Made by a program: the position numbers and the translations under genes. A stretch of 64,000 bases of DNA from Ampullaceana balthica (taxonomy: Eukaryota; Mollusca; Gastropoda; Lymnaeidae): contig CALYLW010000057.1 of assembly GCA_944989445.1 (NCBI GenBank), forward strand, positions 1,658,984-1,722,983. The letters run 5' to 3'. The notes under the pieces were generated by a model. It saw only the letters and a program-made list of their open reading frames with translations, did no database searches and was not told the DNA's origin. Shown in pieces: positions 33,444 through 45,178 of the stretch (position 1 is its first letter; every line of letters starts with the position of its first letter).

Positions 33444-35670
33444 TAAGAGTGGTTTTTTATGGCCATGCATAGGAGCATAACAATCCTGGTCAAGTGTTCT
33501 GTCTTGGTTCTGTACTTAGCATTGTGCAGATATTGTGCTCTGCAGCTTACCATTGCCATTAGACCAACATTAGCTTCAAATCCTATTGTTAAATTAACTA
33601 ACCATTTCTCTAAAGGATTATTTGAGGATATTTCATAATTGTTTGATTCTGATATTTTTCTATTAGTAAAATATACAAGATATCCATATATGCATGGACA
33701 TGTTTTCTTTTGCATTTAGTTTATATCCTGATTTGAGAAAATTATGAGTAATTTGAAATTTTCTAGAAAATTGGAAAAATAAAATTATATTATAATTAAT
33801 ATAATGTATAATTCGCAATTTTCAATGCCTAAAAATTATTGATGATGTAATTTTTAATGCGAAAAAACTTTCAATAAAATGCAAAGTTACAAGGGGGATC
33901 ATTCCAAAATGTATCATTCAAGTTTTGCCTTGGATGGGGAAAACTATTACAGTCATTCATCCCATCAAAACTCAGTTTTAAATAGTTTGGAATCTCACAT
34001 TTTCGATACCTTAAATTTAAATAATTGACTTTCTTCAAAATTCTAAACCAACCTAGAATGGAATGGATTTTTTATTTTTAAATTCACAGATATTTTAATA
34101 TGCTCTATGCATATTTGTGAAGGTTACCAAGCTTGGCTAATTTTAACTCAAAACACACTAATTATAGTTTTGGACTATTAATCTAAATGGTTCAGAATAA
34201 ATCTACCCATGTAGAGATGTTTCCAGAACTAAAATAAAAATTTTGGAAGGAAAAAGTGGCTCCTGTCCCACAAGTTGAAGCTGTTATTTGTCCATTTTTT
34301 TCAGTATCTGAATATGGATATTGTTTACTGTGTTTTGTCTTCAAATATCCTTTTCTGTCAGTATTTGAAACTATATTTATATAACTCATATAATATATTA
34401 CACTGATGACAGTTTTAAGGCCCCAAAAATTTATTTTTACAATTAAACCCTCCCCTCCCCCTCACAGATGTGATTTTGGACGATGTTCTTTTTGTGCATC
34501 AAGTTTAACCAAGTTCATTTTATCCATTCAGTAATATTGGAGGAACAAAAACACAAATTTTTGCACAAATTTCACCAATGTAATAAATTTCTATTCTACT
34601 TTCATTTTCAATCTGAAAATATTTCAGACTTCCAAGGGTTTGAATCGTTGTTATGCTGACACAGTTTAAAGGTGCCTCTAAGATTTCAATGAAATGTTCC
34701 TTGCAAGCAGAAACAATGAAAGATTAATTGAAACAAATCCTTAAATTGTGTTGATAGTCTGCTAAATGTTTTAAATGTTGCCCATTTGAAAATGAAAATC
34801 AGAATAAAAAGATAATAAAAAGTATGCATCAATGTTCTCTTTATGCTGCGCAGACGTGCTGATATCTGACCAACGCCGCGCAGCGGTTTAGAATAAACAC
34901 GCATCAAATTTTGTAAAATATTGAATAAAAAATGGATGCTGTGAAACTTTGCACACGAGTTTTTATACTTTGCAGACAACCAACGAACCTTAGAGGTAAC
35001 ATTGGTATGCATATAATGTATATATATTTTTCAATACACCAATTTATGATTGTTCAAATTTTTTTTATAGGTTTTTTTTTATGGACATGAATTTTGATGA
35101 TTTATTTGATAAAATTAGCTTTTTTCCCCTTTCATTTTTGTATGAATAATTATTAATATACCTATAAGAAAGTCCATTGTCTTTGTATGTCAATTACTTG
35201 AATTTGAATGTTCAGTTTTTAATGTGATGGTATTTGTTGATCATCCGATAAAAATGTACAATAATTATAATAAACTTTTTTATTTCATTTTGTTTGTTTT
35301 CTTTGTTACGGATAACTTATAAATAAATGAGAGAAGTGCACCAAAATTATCCACAGAATTTTACTTGAAGAGTTTTGGGAAATTCTTGTATTTAAAAAAT
35401 CCCATTTAAGAGCCATCCGTATATTACAATAATTACATTATATTACATAGGCACTGAGGTAGGAGAGGTGTTTGGATATACAGGGAGGGTGAGAGGTCTC
35501 ATATAACTATCCATGTATCCATAAACTAAGTGTAGCCTAACAATTACAACTACAAAAGAAAGCCAAAAAGATAAGACGGGTTAAAATTCCACACATTAAA
35601 TTTTAAAAAATTAAATGCCAGAAAAGGGGTTGATAGAATTAATTACAGACTTGCATTATTTTAAACAAAC
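33444..35670. other. Non-genic downstream part of the duplicated segment
   Basis: AT-rich, with no supported ORF. It is collinear with 51598-53530 through shared landmarks such as caagggggatcattccaaaa (33889 and 52019) and gacttccaagggtttgaat (34628 and 52711). A stretch at about 34800-34960 in this copy is missing from the other. Confidence 0.6.
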
Positions 35671-35941
35671 GCGGTGGTCGAGGGGCAGCGCGCTCGACTG
35701 GCGTACCGATGGTCACGGGTTCGAATCCATGTCATGGCAAGGATTTGTTCCCGGGGCCTAGGGCGTCCTTGAGTCACCCATCTCAGAATGGGAACCTAAC
35801 ACAAGTTAGGCGTCTGGGAAATGCTTTGAACACACAAAGCCGTGGCCTGTGAACGCTGCATCACTTGCCAACAGATCACCTGTCATGGTCTGTGGAGGCA
35901 ATTATCTTCTGCATAGAAGGAGCGTCTGTATTGATAAGATA
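35671..35941 (+). mobile_element. tRNA-derived SINE
   Basis: Head gcggtggtcgaggggcagcg with a mutated A box (agggg), intact B box ggttcgaatcc, usual core and tail, ending attgataagat. It lies where the paralogous segment has a LINE (53537). Confidence 0.9.
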
Positions 35942-36620
35942 CCATTTAAGAGATTAGTTAAATGACATTTAAGAGATTTGTGAAGTGACTAATGGATTCT
36001 ATTCAATATTCATGTTTCAAACCTTTGAGCTCAACCATGTGTTACTCTTACAAGAGTTTTCATTTATGTTTCCCATCCCTGACTGAAATATTGCTGCTCA
36101 CAAATGAAACCTTGCAAGTCATTTTTATTTAGAAATGTTTCATGTACGGGGCCCAGAAGAAAATGAACCTCATGTTAAGAACCACTGGTCTAGACTGTTC
36201 TCAGCACTACAAAGGGGATCAGAAACCATTACAGATAAAATGACTAAAAACTACAAATGATCCATGTAATTTTTTGGTCTGAAGAACTAAAGCAGGGGTG
36301 GCCGGACTTGTAGTAACTGAGAGCCATTTTTAAACAAAAATACTGTTGAGAGCCGCATTGAAGCACTATGGCATGATTGACGATCCCAGTCGCTATGAAA
36401 AATTATTCCTTTTGTGATTTTTATAAAAATTATTTTTTATCCAAATTTAATTATTTATACCTTTTAATTGTTTTAACACTAATCGTATAAGAAAATTATA
36501 TATGTGCGTTACTGTTACACAATTGACAAATATGTAAACATGTACGTAAGCAGGGGCAATCCACTGAGCTTTATAAAAAATATCTTTGCAAGACAATAAA
36601 TTTAATTCAATCAATATCAT
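35942..36620. other. Non-genic interval
   Basis: AT-rich. A caggggtggccggacttgta motif at 36294 looks like one end of another hAT-type MITE whose partner end I could not place. From about 36555 (tccactgagctttataaaaa) the sequence is homologous to 46871 onward, the leader of the module gene. Confidence 0.45.
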
Positions 36621-37844
36621 ATGAATATGGCCAAAGTTGAATCAGCTGAAATGAATGTAACTAATACTGGAGCTATTAAAAAAAAACAGAAAGATTTTTA
36701 AAATTTTGCGGAAGATGCAGTAACAAAACATTACAGAAATGGTTATATTGTCCATATGTATTTTAGCAATGGGAAGAACTTTACAAATACTGCAGAGACT
36801 CTCGTTAATTATTTTCATGAATCAGATAGCAATTATGTGCCTAATAAAGGCGCTGTAAGGACCAGTTTATGTGATCTTATGGATAAGATCAAACGTTTGA
36901 AAAAAAATATTAGCAGAGACTGGCATTTGATAGAAGATTTGCTACCACAGCCTGTTCATGTACCAGTGTCAAAGAAGAGACAGTTGATAACTGACATCAC
37001 TCCTGGTGAGAATGTGGTTCAGGAGTCTGTACTGAATTCACCTCCTCAAAAAAAGTTAAAAAACTTATTGCGAAAATGCCCATTGCTTAGAGAGGCAAGT
37101 CATTCAAAGTGCAGAAGTTTAGCAGAAAGGCTGAGAGTAACAATTGCAAAAGTTAAATTGATCTCTCAGCGCTTTAACCAAAGAGCTATAAACCAGTCAT
37201 TTAAGAGAAAAGCTGAGATTATAAACAAATTAAGACAAAAAAATAAAAAGCTTCAACAGGATATAAAGGTTACAAGAAACGCACCTAAAGGATGTAAAAT
37301 AAAGGAATTTTCTGCCAAAGTTTCTAAGTTGGAGCGTGAAAAGAAGATTTTAAAGCGCCATATCTCCAACCTCAAAAGAGAAAATATGGCTTTAAAGAAG
37401 TCATTAAAATTGAATGTTGCTGAGATCAAATCTGTTTCCCTAAATAATGACTGCACTGTCGAGTCTAACAGTAATAGTGATGACACCATTCCTACAGCAA
37501 CGGGTTTGTCCCTGTCACCAACTCCTAAAAAGTTGCATAGGAAGACTTACGCAGCGCCAATAAGGAAATGTATTTATAACTGCCTTTTAAATCAGGTGCC
37601 GATTGAAAGAGCAGGGGCAATTATAGCATTTGCTGTGAAAGAGTTGACAGGAAAGAGCCTGTCCGACATACCAGCGCCATCAACAACAGCGAAAATGGCA
37701 TATGAAATTGGAATATTGTCGGACATACAGGTAGCTGATGTAATGTACCAGTCAGAGAACCTCACCTTTTCTTGGGACTCCACGCCAATAGATGGACAGC
37801 ACTATAATGCTTGTCACATCTCAACAGGTGCTCAAAACCTGACC

Positions 37845-37851
37845 ATTGATG
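37845..37851. repeat. 7-bp direct repeat, left copy (hAT-2)
   Basis: ATTGATG, repeated at 40360-40366 immediately outside the hAT-2 right end. Seven rather than eight matching bases. Confidence 0.75.
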
Positions 37852-40359
37852 CAGGGCCGGCTTTAGGGAATTGGAGGCCCTAGGCAAAGTAAATTTGGTG
37901 GCCCTAAAGGTAATAGAAAAATAAAATAATAAATACGGAAAGAATAAAATTACACAATTAATTAAAAACTACCTGCATTTATTTCTAAATCAACAAATAA
38001 CTGAAATTTATACAAACATATTCGTGTAGATGCCATAAACCTTCAACAAAAATCAACCTTTCGTGCTTCGATGGCAGCAAATTCCGCAATAAATTGTGAA
38101 TAATCCAGAGACTGGACTATATCTCGTTCGATAGATATCATTGCCAGACTGTTCGGGCGTTCTTGCTTCAAAGTCGTTCTCAAATAAAATTTTATTAATT
38201 TCAACTTGGAAAAACTTCTTTACCCCGATGCAACAGTAATCGGAATTGTCAATGCTATACGAGGGGCTAAAGCGACATTTGGAACAGAAATATTCAAACC
38301 ATGATCATAATTAAAACGTAAAGCATCAAGAGAAGACGAAACAGTATCTGAAAAAACGTTGGAAGATATTTGCAATTCCCTGCATAAATCCTGCTGATCA
38401 ATATATGCAACCAGATACAACAGTGAGCGCAATATTTCAAATCCATGCACCATTTCATCAAATCGTTTTGGTAGAATTCTGAAAAAATTTTTTGAGTTGT
38501 GCGGAAAACCAAAAAGACCAAAATAACGTTCCATTTGCTCAAAACGTCCAAGCAATGACATAACTGCTTGATCTAACAAAACATATTAAAATTCCACTCG
38601 ATATTTTTCCTTTGAATCTGTCAACGATTCATCTATGCTTTCATAGTAATCATAGTCGAACTGTTTGTGCACTTTCTGTCTTCTCAAGCTTGCTTCCGTG
38701 AGAACTAAACCAGAGCTGTCGTCGACAGCCATGAATCCCACAAAATATTCATTGATTTCTACTGGCGTACTCACAATGTTGCATATTCCCAAAATCATAG
38801 TTATTTGTTCTTGGTGGCCAGCATCAGGTATGCAGTCCAAAATGATGGCATAATATTTCGAATTTTGAACATTATTTATAATTTTTTCAAGGCGGCATCA
38901 CCGATCAGATTAATTACCTCATTTTGAATTATTTTGCCCAGGTAATGATCATGAAAATATTTGTTTTTTATACGTCGTAAATGATTTTCTAGGCATGAAT
39001 CGTACATTCCTAACAATTCAACCAATTCACAAAAAAATCCATTGTCTGGTTGAAACAATGGATCCACAGTGCCGCGAAGTGGTAAATTCCGTTCTGCAAG
39101 AAACTGCACAATTGAAATGATTCTTTGTAAAACATTGTTCTAGTGCTGATTCTCTTTTTGCATAAGTTTTTGTGTTTCCTTGTCAATTGTCTTTCCTTCC
39201 TTCAACCGATTTTCCAGTTCAATCCAAGCTCCGATAGCACGAATGTGATTCATGGACAATTCATAGACGTGAATTAACCTTTTTCCAGTCACTCCTTTAT
39301 TCTTGTCTTGTTCATTTTTTGGTACTTTCAAGATTCACTTAATCCCGTGTGGAATGCACCTTGGAAAGAATGTGTGTCCGTTTTCGTAGCTGTGCTGAAC
39401 ACGCGTTCTGAAATGTCACCACAGAATAATAACCCAAACGCTTTGGAAAATGTTACTGAGGGAGGTTGGAAGTAAAAAATCTTAGATTTAAGGAGATCTA
39501 AAATACAATTAGTCTTATGAAATTTGACCGAGTCCTAACAATTAATTCGATAAAGGGAGGTTTTCGTCTTAGAGAAGTTCGACTTAGCGAGGTCCCGTTG
39601 TATTTTCCAAATTAATTATAATTACTAGGTTTTTAACCTATACGTTTCTCATTCTGTCCCATCGAAGTATGTTGTGCAGAATGAAAATGTTTAAAAGCAT
39701 CGATTAATTGCATTTTTAAATGAACTTTTCAATGCAATAGGCTCAAGGTCTAAGTCGATGTTAAACGACTTATTTAATAAATTTTCAGTATCGGAGAGAT
39801 GATAAAAACCGAACATATCAAAATAAAATTAAAAAAATTAGCCATGCCAGACTACTAAAATAATGTTTTATTATATTTTTGTTTAGCTATTGTCGTTGCT
39901 AATCTCTGAAAACGAAAAAAATTAATACTTTGAGAAATCAGTGAAGTTTCAGCTTAATTTCTTCAAATAATTTTATTGACACCAAATTTCTACTTCCAAA
40001 CCCATGCTTAAAGACGTTTTTATATTTTGCTACTTACAACAGCATTTAACTTTAAAAATTGAATGTTTACTACTTAAAACATTTCATATTCAACAGCAGT
40101 TGTATATTTAGCGTAGATTTAGGTTACACTTACACGTTTGTCAATCTTCTGAAAATGTGTCTTGACAGATGAATTTAAATTTAAAAATATTACAATTCGA
40201 AAATGCACTATTTAAAAATAATCAGCGGGTAAATGTTGTCGTAGACTCGTAGTTCACTGTTTAAATATATTTTTTTTTCATATGAGTCCTTTGCGAGGCC
40301 CCCACTAATCGGAGGCCCTAGGCGGCCGCCTAGTTTGCCTATGCCTAAAGCCGGCCCTG
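37852..40359. mobile_element. hAT DNA transposon (hAT-2) inserted in an exon
   Basis: Ends are CAGGGCCGGCTTTAGG at the left and, read inverted, CAGGGCCGGCTTTAGG at the right; the subterminal GGCCCTAGGC is also shared. The element is about 2.5 kb and flanked by ATTGATG. With one copy of that repeat counted, the host exon continues in frame, which confirms the boundaries. It contains a decayed minus-strand transposase. Confidence 0.9.
38043..39430 (-). pseudogene. hAT-2 transposase, frameshifted
   Basis: Minus-strand pieces in order: TATKTDTHSFQGAFHTGLS-like start (about 39400), then KNKGVTGK and ELENRLKEGK (39140-39331), then FLAERNLPLRGTVDPLFQ and YDSCLENHLRR (38876-39109), then MDCIPDAGHQEQIT (38586-38840), then FRILPKRFDEMVHGFE and SVPNVALAPRIALT (38220-38579). 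The last piece is RSFSKLKLIKFYLRTTLKQE, the hAT dimerisation motif, ending at about 38043. It is the ZMYM1-like type with a DUF4371-like middle. Multiple frame changes and stops make it non-functional. Confidence 0.85.
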
Positions 40360-40447
40360 ATTGATGTGGCTGGTGTTCCTGGAGGAAGAACAGAGGGCTA
40401 CCTGAACCAGATTGTCAACTCTCTTCAAGATCTGGCAACACTGTTTT

Positions 40448-40710
40448 CTATATACCATAAAGAGGACCAACATGTAGTTCTACACAAGATTCTATATACC
40501 ATAAAGAGGACCAACATGTAGTTCTACACAAGATTCTATATACCATAAAGAGGACCAACATGTAGTTCTACACAAGATTCTATATACCATAAAGAGGACC
40601 AACATGTAGTTCTACACAAGATTCTATATACCATAAAGAGGGCCAACATGTAGTTCTACACAAGATTCTATATACCATAAAGAGGACCAACATGTAGTTC
40701 TACATAAAAT
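40448..40710. repeat. 44-bp minisatellite of coding origin, about 6 units
   Basis: The unit ctatataccataaagaggac-caacatgtagttctacacaagatt repeats six times with one base change (agggcc). The first unit is the gene's own coding sequence (SIYHKEDQHVVLHK). Because 44 is not a multiple of three, later units read through TAG. Confidence 0.9.
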
Positions 40711-41477
40711 ACTGCAGTCTTTCAGTTCCACTCTCAGTGACAGGGCAAAGGTCAATAGCTGCGTGTCTGTGCAGTTAGGGGATATACTGAATAAGAAGCT
40801 AGTTCAGTTAAAGTGCAATCTATAATACACCCCCTAGATGGATTGGCTTCGGAGGAACGCAAGCATTTAAAAATCCTTGGTGTTGCATGGAATGTGACTG
40901 GCCTGTCCTATGGGAATGATGGAAGTGCTGCGAATCTGATTCGGGGAATATCTAAGCTCAGGTACATTTCATCAATATCTGTTTACACATATCTGATTTT
41001 TTATTTCTGATACATAGTTATTCAATTCATAAAATGATTAGTTTCAGAGGTGAATGAAAGCACATGAAGAACTTCAGAGTTTTCTTTTTCCCCTTACAGA
41101 TATAAGATGTCTTCTGGAGATCCTGCAGGGCTGACGGCATTCCCGGAGAAGGAAAATTTGAAACCCGGAATCCTTCCTCGCTATGTTGGAAATAGATTGC
41201 ATTTTTTTCACCTGGCTGGAGTCATTTTTAAAATGAAAGAATCGCTAGCTCAGTACTTGAAAAAATACTTCTCGTTTACAAAATTAAGGACAGCCCTTTT
41301 GAGTGACATCTGGAACACGGACATCCGTATTCAACTTTGAGTCTTGGGTAAATTTATAATACACTTTTTTTTAAATTATAAAGTAGAAAAGAAAAGTACA
41401 TTTCAATGATATGAGGCTATTTCTATTCTTTTAATTCTTGGTGAATTTTTTTGTTCATATATCTTTTAGGAAAACTT

Positions 41478-41757
41478 TATCTTATCTTATCTATACAGAC
41501 GCTCCTTCTATGCAGAAGATAGTTGCGTCCACAGACCATGACAGATGATCTGTTGGCAAGTGATGCAGCATTCACAGGCCACGGCTTTGTGGGTTCCACG
41601 CATTACCCAGCCGCCTACATGTAGTTAGGTAACCATTCGGAGCGGGGTGACTCAGGGACGCCCTAGGCCCCGGGAACAAACCCTTGCCTTCACACGGATT
41701 CGAACCCGTGACCATCGGTACGACAGTCCAGTGCGCTGCCACTCGACCACCGCGTCC
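41478..41757 (-). mobile_element. tRNA-derived SINE, antisense within an exon
   Basis: Left edge tatcttatcttatctataca is the reversed GATAA tail; right edge gaccaccgcgtccc is the reversed head. It lies between exon sequences reading GKL and LTGPWMTQFY of the transposase-like gene. Both pol III boxes are intact. Confidence 0.9.
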
Positions 41758-42781
41758 CCGTTGACCGGACCCTGGATGACTCAGTTCTACAAAAACCCAA
41801 GGGGCTTAAAGCATTTGGAGATGGTGAGTATATTAATTTTGTCTGCATAAGGTTTGCACTTAAATATCTTGAACCCTGTCTTTTTTTAAAGCCACGATTA
41901 TGGTATTGTCTTCAGCCTTTCCTTTATTTTTTATAATGTTTAATGAATTTTGTATAATGTTTCATGAACAGATACCACACATGAGGACATGCATAGCCAG
42001 TCTGGAGGAGACCAACACACACCCTGAACTAATACTGACGAGAGAGGAGTATGTGTTTAATCTACCTATTGACGAGGATGATGTGCTGCTCGAGCTGAGG
42101 AGCCAGAACTACCAACCGTGTCCACGATTTTTTTAGACGGTTTCTATTCTGTCAATAGGATTTGTATCAGTCTTAAACAGACAGCTTCAGACTTATCTTG
42201 TTGGGGAACTGGCTACTCCATCAGTAGAATTAATGGCCCTGACCTCATCAGCCCTTGTTCATAATGTACATAGTGAGAAGGTTTTGGGGATGGTCGTTGC
42301 ACAATTTAAAAGAGCCCCTAATGTTTCAACTGGGTTTATTGATGCTAAGGTTAAGGGAATGGTGAACAAAACTTTGGATTGGTTATTGGCTAAACCTATT
42401 TTAGAGCAAGAGGGTCTTATTAAGTTTGTAATTGGAAAAGCCACTAAATCAAGGATTATTTTAAAGGGTCGGGATAAAATTATGAAGGGTGATAAGATAG
42501 CACGTCAGATAGCGGTGGGACAGAAGAGGGAACAGGGAGAGAGGAATAAGTTAGAGAAGAGAGTTAGACCATTATTAGAATCTGATAGAGGGTTGAATGA
42601 TATAATGTTTGATGGACTATGTCAAAACGTTAAGGAAAAGCTGTCCGTGCTACTCTCTAGTAGAACGGACTGCTTTCCCGTGAAGATTAGGCATACATGG
42701 AATGTTGATGGGGAGGAAGAAGAGTTTTTTTGGAGATTTAGTTGGGTTTTTCAGGAAATCTGGAAAATTATTTTGTAAGTT

Positions 42782-43600
42782 ATTATTTTCTGACATAGAT
42801 CATAAAGAAATTACATTATCCCATTTAGTTTCTGATATTATCATGGGTGACTTTCATTTTATTTAGTTTAATTTTTGTTGATTTCTTTCATTTTCATGCA
42901 CATGTAATTTTAAAAATATGCTTCCATTTTTTTTATTTGCATTATATGTGATATTTATATGCATTTATTTTGCAATGTACATTTTCTGTTTGTACTGAAA
43001 ATTTCACAGCAAAAGCTTTAATAGTTTTAAACTTATACATTTAAATGTAAATTGTCGGCAGAGTTCGATTTTAGATCAATACTTTTTTAAAAATGTGCAT
43101 AAATTATCTGATCTGCATTTAATGTATTCTTTTATTAGAATTAATTTCAGCAATGGATTAACTGTTTGTACTGAAATTTTAATAGCAGCAGCTTTAATAG
43201 TTTTAAAGTTATATATTTAATCGTAAATTGTCGGCCGAGCTCGATTTTCGTTCGACCTATGTTTTTTTTAATAAAATGTGCAAAAATTATCTAATCTGCT
43301 TTTAATGTATTCTTTTATTTGCACTAATTTCAGTTGGGCATTATCTGTTTGTACTAAACAAATTTACAGTTATAGTTATGGCATTGTTGGTTTAAAAGTT
43401 ATGCTATTTTGTAGTAAAACTGAATTTGTGGACTTTTGTCGCTATTGACCCCACTGTCCTTATATGGTCATGTTTTATAAAATATATTTAATTAATTCAC
43501 AGCTACTGTGTTGTTTTTTGTTTAAGTATGTGTTATCAATGTATCTCCCAAATTGCATGGCTCTATCTTCATTAATTTATAAGTTATGAACAAAATAGTG
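42782..43600. repeat. Non-genic interval with about 2.5 tandem units of 165-180 bp
   Basis: ctgtttgtactgaaaatttc (about 42988), ctgtttgtactgaaatttta (about 43162) and ctgtttgtactaaacaaatt (about 43345) each start a diverged unit with taaattgtcgg and ttttaatgtattcttttatt. It lies just after the end of the transposase-like gene. Confidence 0.7.
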
Positions 43601-43601
43601 T

Positions 43602-43885
43602 GCGAAGAGCTGGTCGAGTGGCAGCGCACTGGACTGTCGTACGGATGGTCACGGGTTCGAATCCCCGTGAAGGCAAGGGTTTGTTCCGGGGGCCTAGGGC
43701 GTCCCTGAGTCACCCCGCTCCGAATGGGTACCTAACACTACATGTAGTGTTAGGCGGCTGGGTAATGCGTGGAACCCACAAAGCCGTGGCCTGTGATTGC
43801 TGCATCACTTGCCAACAGATCATCTGTCATGGTCTGTGGACGCAACTATCTTCTGCATAGAAGGAGCGTCTGTATTGATAAGAAT
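43602..43885 (+). mobile_element. tRNA-derived SINE
   Basis: Head gaagagctggtcgagtggca, B box ggttcgaatcc, core with a longer spacer ctacatgtagtgttaggcgg, tail cttctgcatagaaggagcgt and attgataag. Confidence 0.9.
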
Positions 43886-44576
43886 CACAGTTTTTAGAAT
43901 TAATTTCAATGGCAATGGTAAATAAGGAGGAAAATTAATTCACTAAAAAAATCATAAATTTTCTCCTATTAAAGATAGAAGAATGATTTAAGTGTCATTG
44001 GAAAGGTGAAAGCAAGCTGTTTCCAATGACATGCTATATGTTTATGTCAGTTGGATTTGAATTTTTGAGCTGGAGTGCCTTCGCGGAGCCGCTGTAACCG
44101 CGGGCTGTGCTGGTAGCATTCCACTGTGAACAATGGAAGGCAGCGTTCGGTATACATCGGGTTTTGTCGTTTCTATGCGTAATTTTCATAAAGTAGCTTA
44201 TTTTTAAACTTAAACTTCGTTCTGCAAAGAATTCCGGTCACGAGGGTATATAGTAATAATAATAATAATATATTACTGTTTCACTTTCATTTATCTCAGA
44301 CGAACAATCGGAGCGCAAAGTGAAGGTAAGGGAGAAATTTTAGTCTAATTGGTTTTGCTTACAAAAAGAGTATTTTAATTTTGGTAACCTTAATTTTTAT
44401 ACCTAGACGAAGCTTACCCATTTTTTCATACAACTTATTTAATTTTAACATTAATTATTTCGTCCCAAATTAATGAAACTGATCGCCACAGCCACATGTC
44501 GTGTAAACCTCCTGTGACAGTAGTGACATTTGTTTGGTTTTTTTAAAACGGCGGTCATCTTTTTAAAAATATTTTT
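43886..44576. other. Non-genic interval
   Basis: Contains a short (ATA)n run at about 44250-44272 and a GC-richer patch (44080-44170, gccttcgcggagccgctgta). No ORF or element is recognised. Confidence 0.4.
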
Positions 44577-45178
44577 TAAAATCCTTTATATTAACTTGTG
44601 GTGTCTGCTTGCTTGCACCCTTGAACTTGAACCCTTGCTTGTCGCCAAAACTTTGGATCAATTTTTAACCCACTTCCTCGTAAGCTAGCGAGCTGAAATT
44701 TTGCAGGCAGTTTCGTACCGATGATAAAAACAATGTATCAAAATTTCAGATCGATCACATGTACCGTAATTGAATTATTGATTTTTTAGATTATTTTATT
44801 TATTCCTATGTCTATGTATCATGTTATTTTTTGAGATAGAGTGTAAGGGTGCGCATTATATTGAACAACCTTTCTGTCGCGCAATAAATGCAGGACTAAA
44901 CACAAACCATAGATAAGCGTAGGATGCAATAATCTTCTGTATAGAAGGAGCGTCTGTAAACAGATAAGATAAGATAAGATAAGAATAAGGTGCGTATTTT
45001 ATTGACAACACTTTTTATAAACATATTCCTGATCGGTGCGCATTATATTAAACCTGTTTTACGACACAACTACAAATTTGTATTTTAGGATGGTCTTGCG
45101 CTCCGTATTATAATGAACATTCTTTTAGTTATGTCTCATACATAAAGGATTTATAGTCAAAAACTTGGTTTTTTACGT
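44577..45178. mobile_element. Second copy of the element nested at 19845, itself carrying a LINE tail
   Basis: Starts aaatcctttatattaacttg, includes ttgcaggcagtttcgtaccg and gatcggtgcgcattatatta, and ends aaaggatttatagtcaaaaa. At 44888-44990 it is split by a LINE 3' tail. Confidence 0.7.
44888..44990 (+). mobile_element. GATAA-tailed LINE, extreme 3' end
   Basis: Begins atgcaggactaaacacaaac and ends acagataagataagataaga, matching 55053-55138. It is a 5'-truncated insertion of only about 100 bp, made of the ORF end and tail. Confidence 0.8.

Larger units (their letters stand above)
26900..36000. repeat. Segmental duplication, copy 1
   Basis: From module 3 to about 36000 the order of landmarks equals that of about 47005-55250: 44-bp array, coiled coil, LINE fragment, 95-bp exon, trefoil exons, MITE, ccaagggtttgaat block, and gatttgtgaagtgac. 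Differences are insertions and repeat-number changes: the SINE-minisatellite only here, and the 31-bp and 26-bp arrays expanded only in the other. The right boundary is blurred by mobile elements. Confidence 0.75.
36621..42781 (+). pseudogene. Module-coiled-coil-transposase-like gene, disrupted
   Basis: From ATG 36621/36627 (MAKVESAEMNVTNTGAI) the frame runs into a TAA at 36699, then on through the module (FAEDAVTKHYRNGYIVHMYF ... RDWHLIEDLLPQPVHV), the shared coiled coil (KCPLLREASHSKC, KSLKLN), and a distinct domain. That domain includes YNCLLNQVPIERAGAIIAFA, ENLTFSWDSTPIDGQHYNAC and, after the hAT insertion, VAGVPGGRTEGYLNQIVN, DRAKVNSCV, CNL..PLDGL and GNDGSAANLIRGISKLR. An intron (gt 40962, ag 41099) keeps the frame at YKMSSGDPAGL. 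Later exons run 41469-41823 and 41972-42781 (SSALVHNVHSEKVLGM, FKRAPNVSTGFIDAKVKGM). The recurring acidic residues in FSWD and DRA, together with the multi-copy habit, suggest an RNase-H-fold transposase-like protein; I cannot name the superfamily. Lesions: TAA 36699, hAT insertion 37852-40359, 44-bp expansion with stops 40448-40710, TGA 41338, antisense SINE 41478-41757, TAG 42134. No terminal repeats were found. Confidence 0.65.

Noticed and set aside
36294..36375. Possible hAT-type MITE beginning caggggtggccggacttgta
   Set aside because: Only one end could be seen; no matching right end or target duplication was found.
21464..43885. tRNA-like sequences with A and B boxes
   Set aside because: They are the heads of SINEs: each is followed by the same core and GATAA tail, and the acceptor stem does not close as a tRNA.
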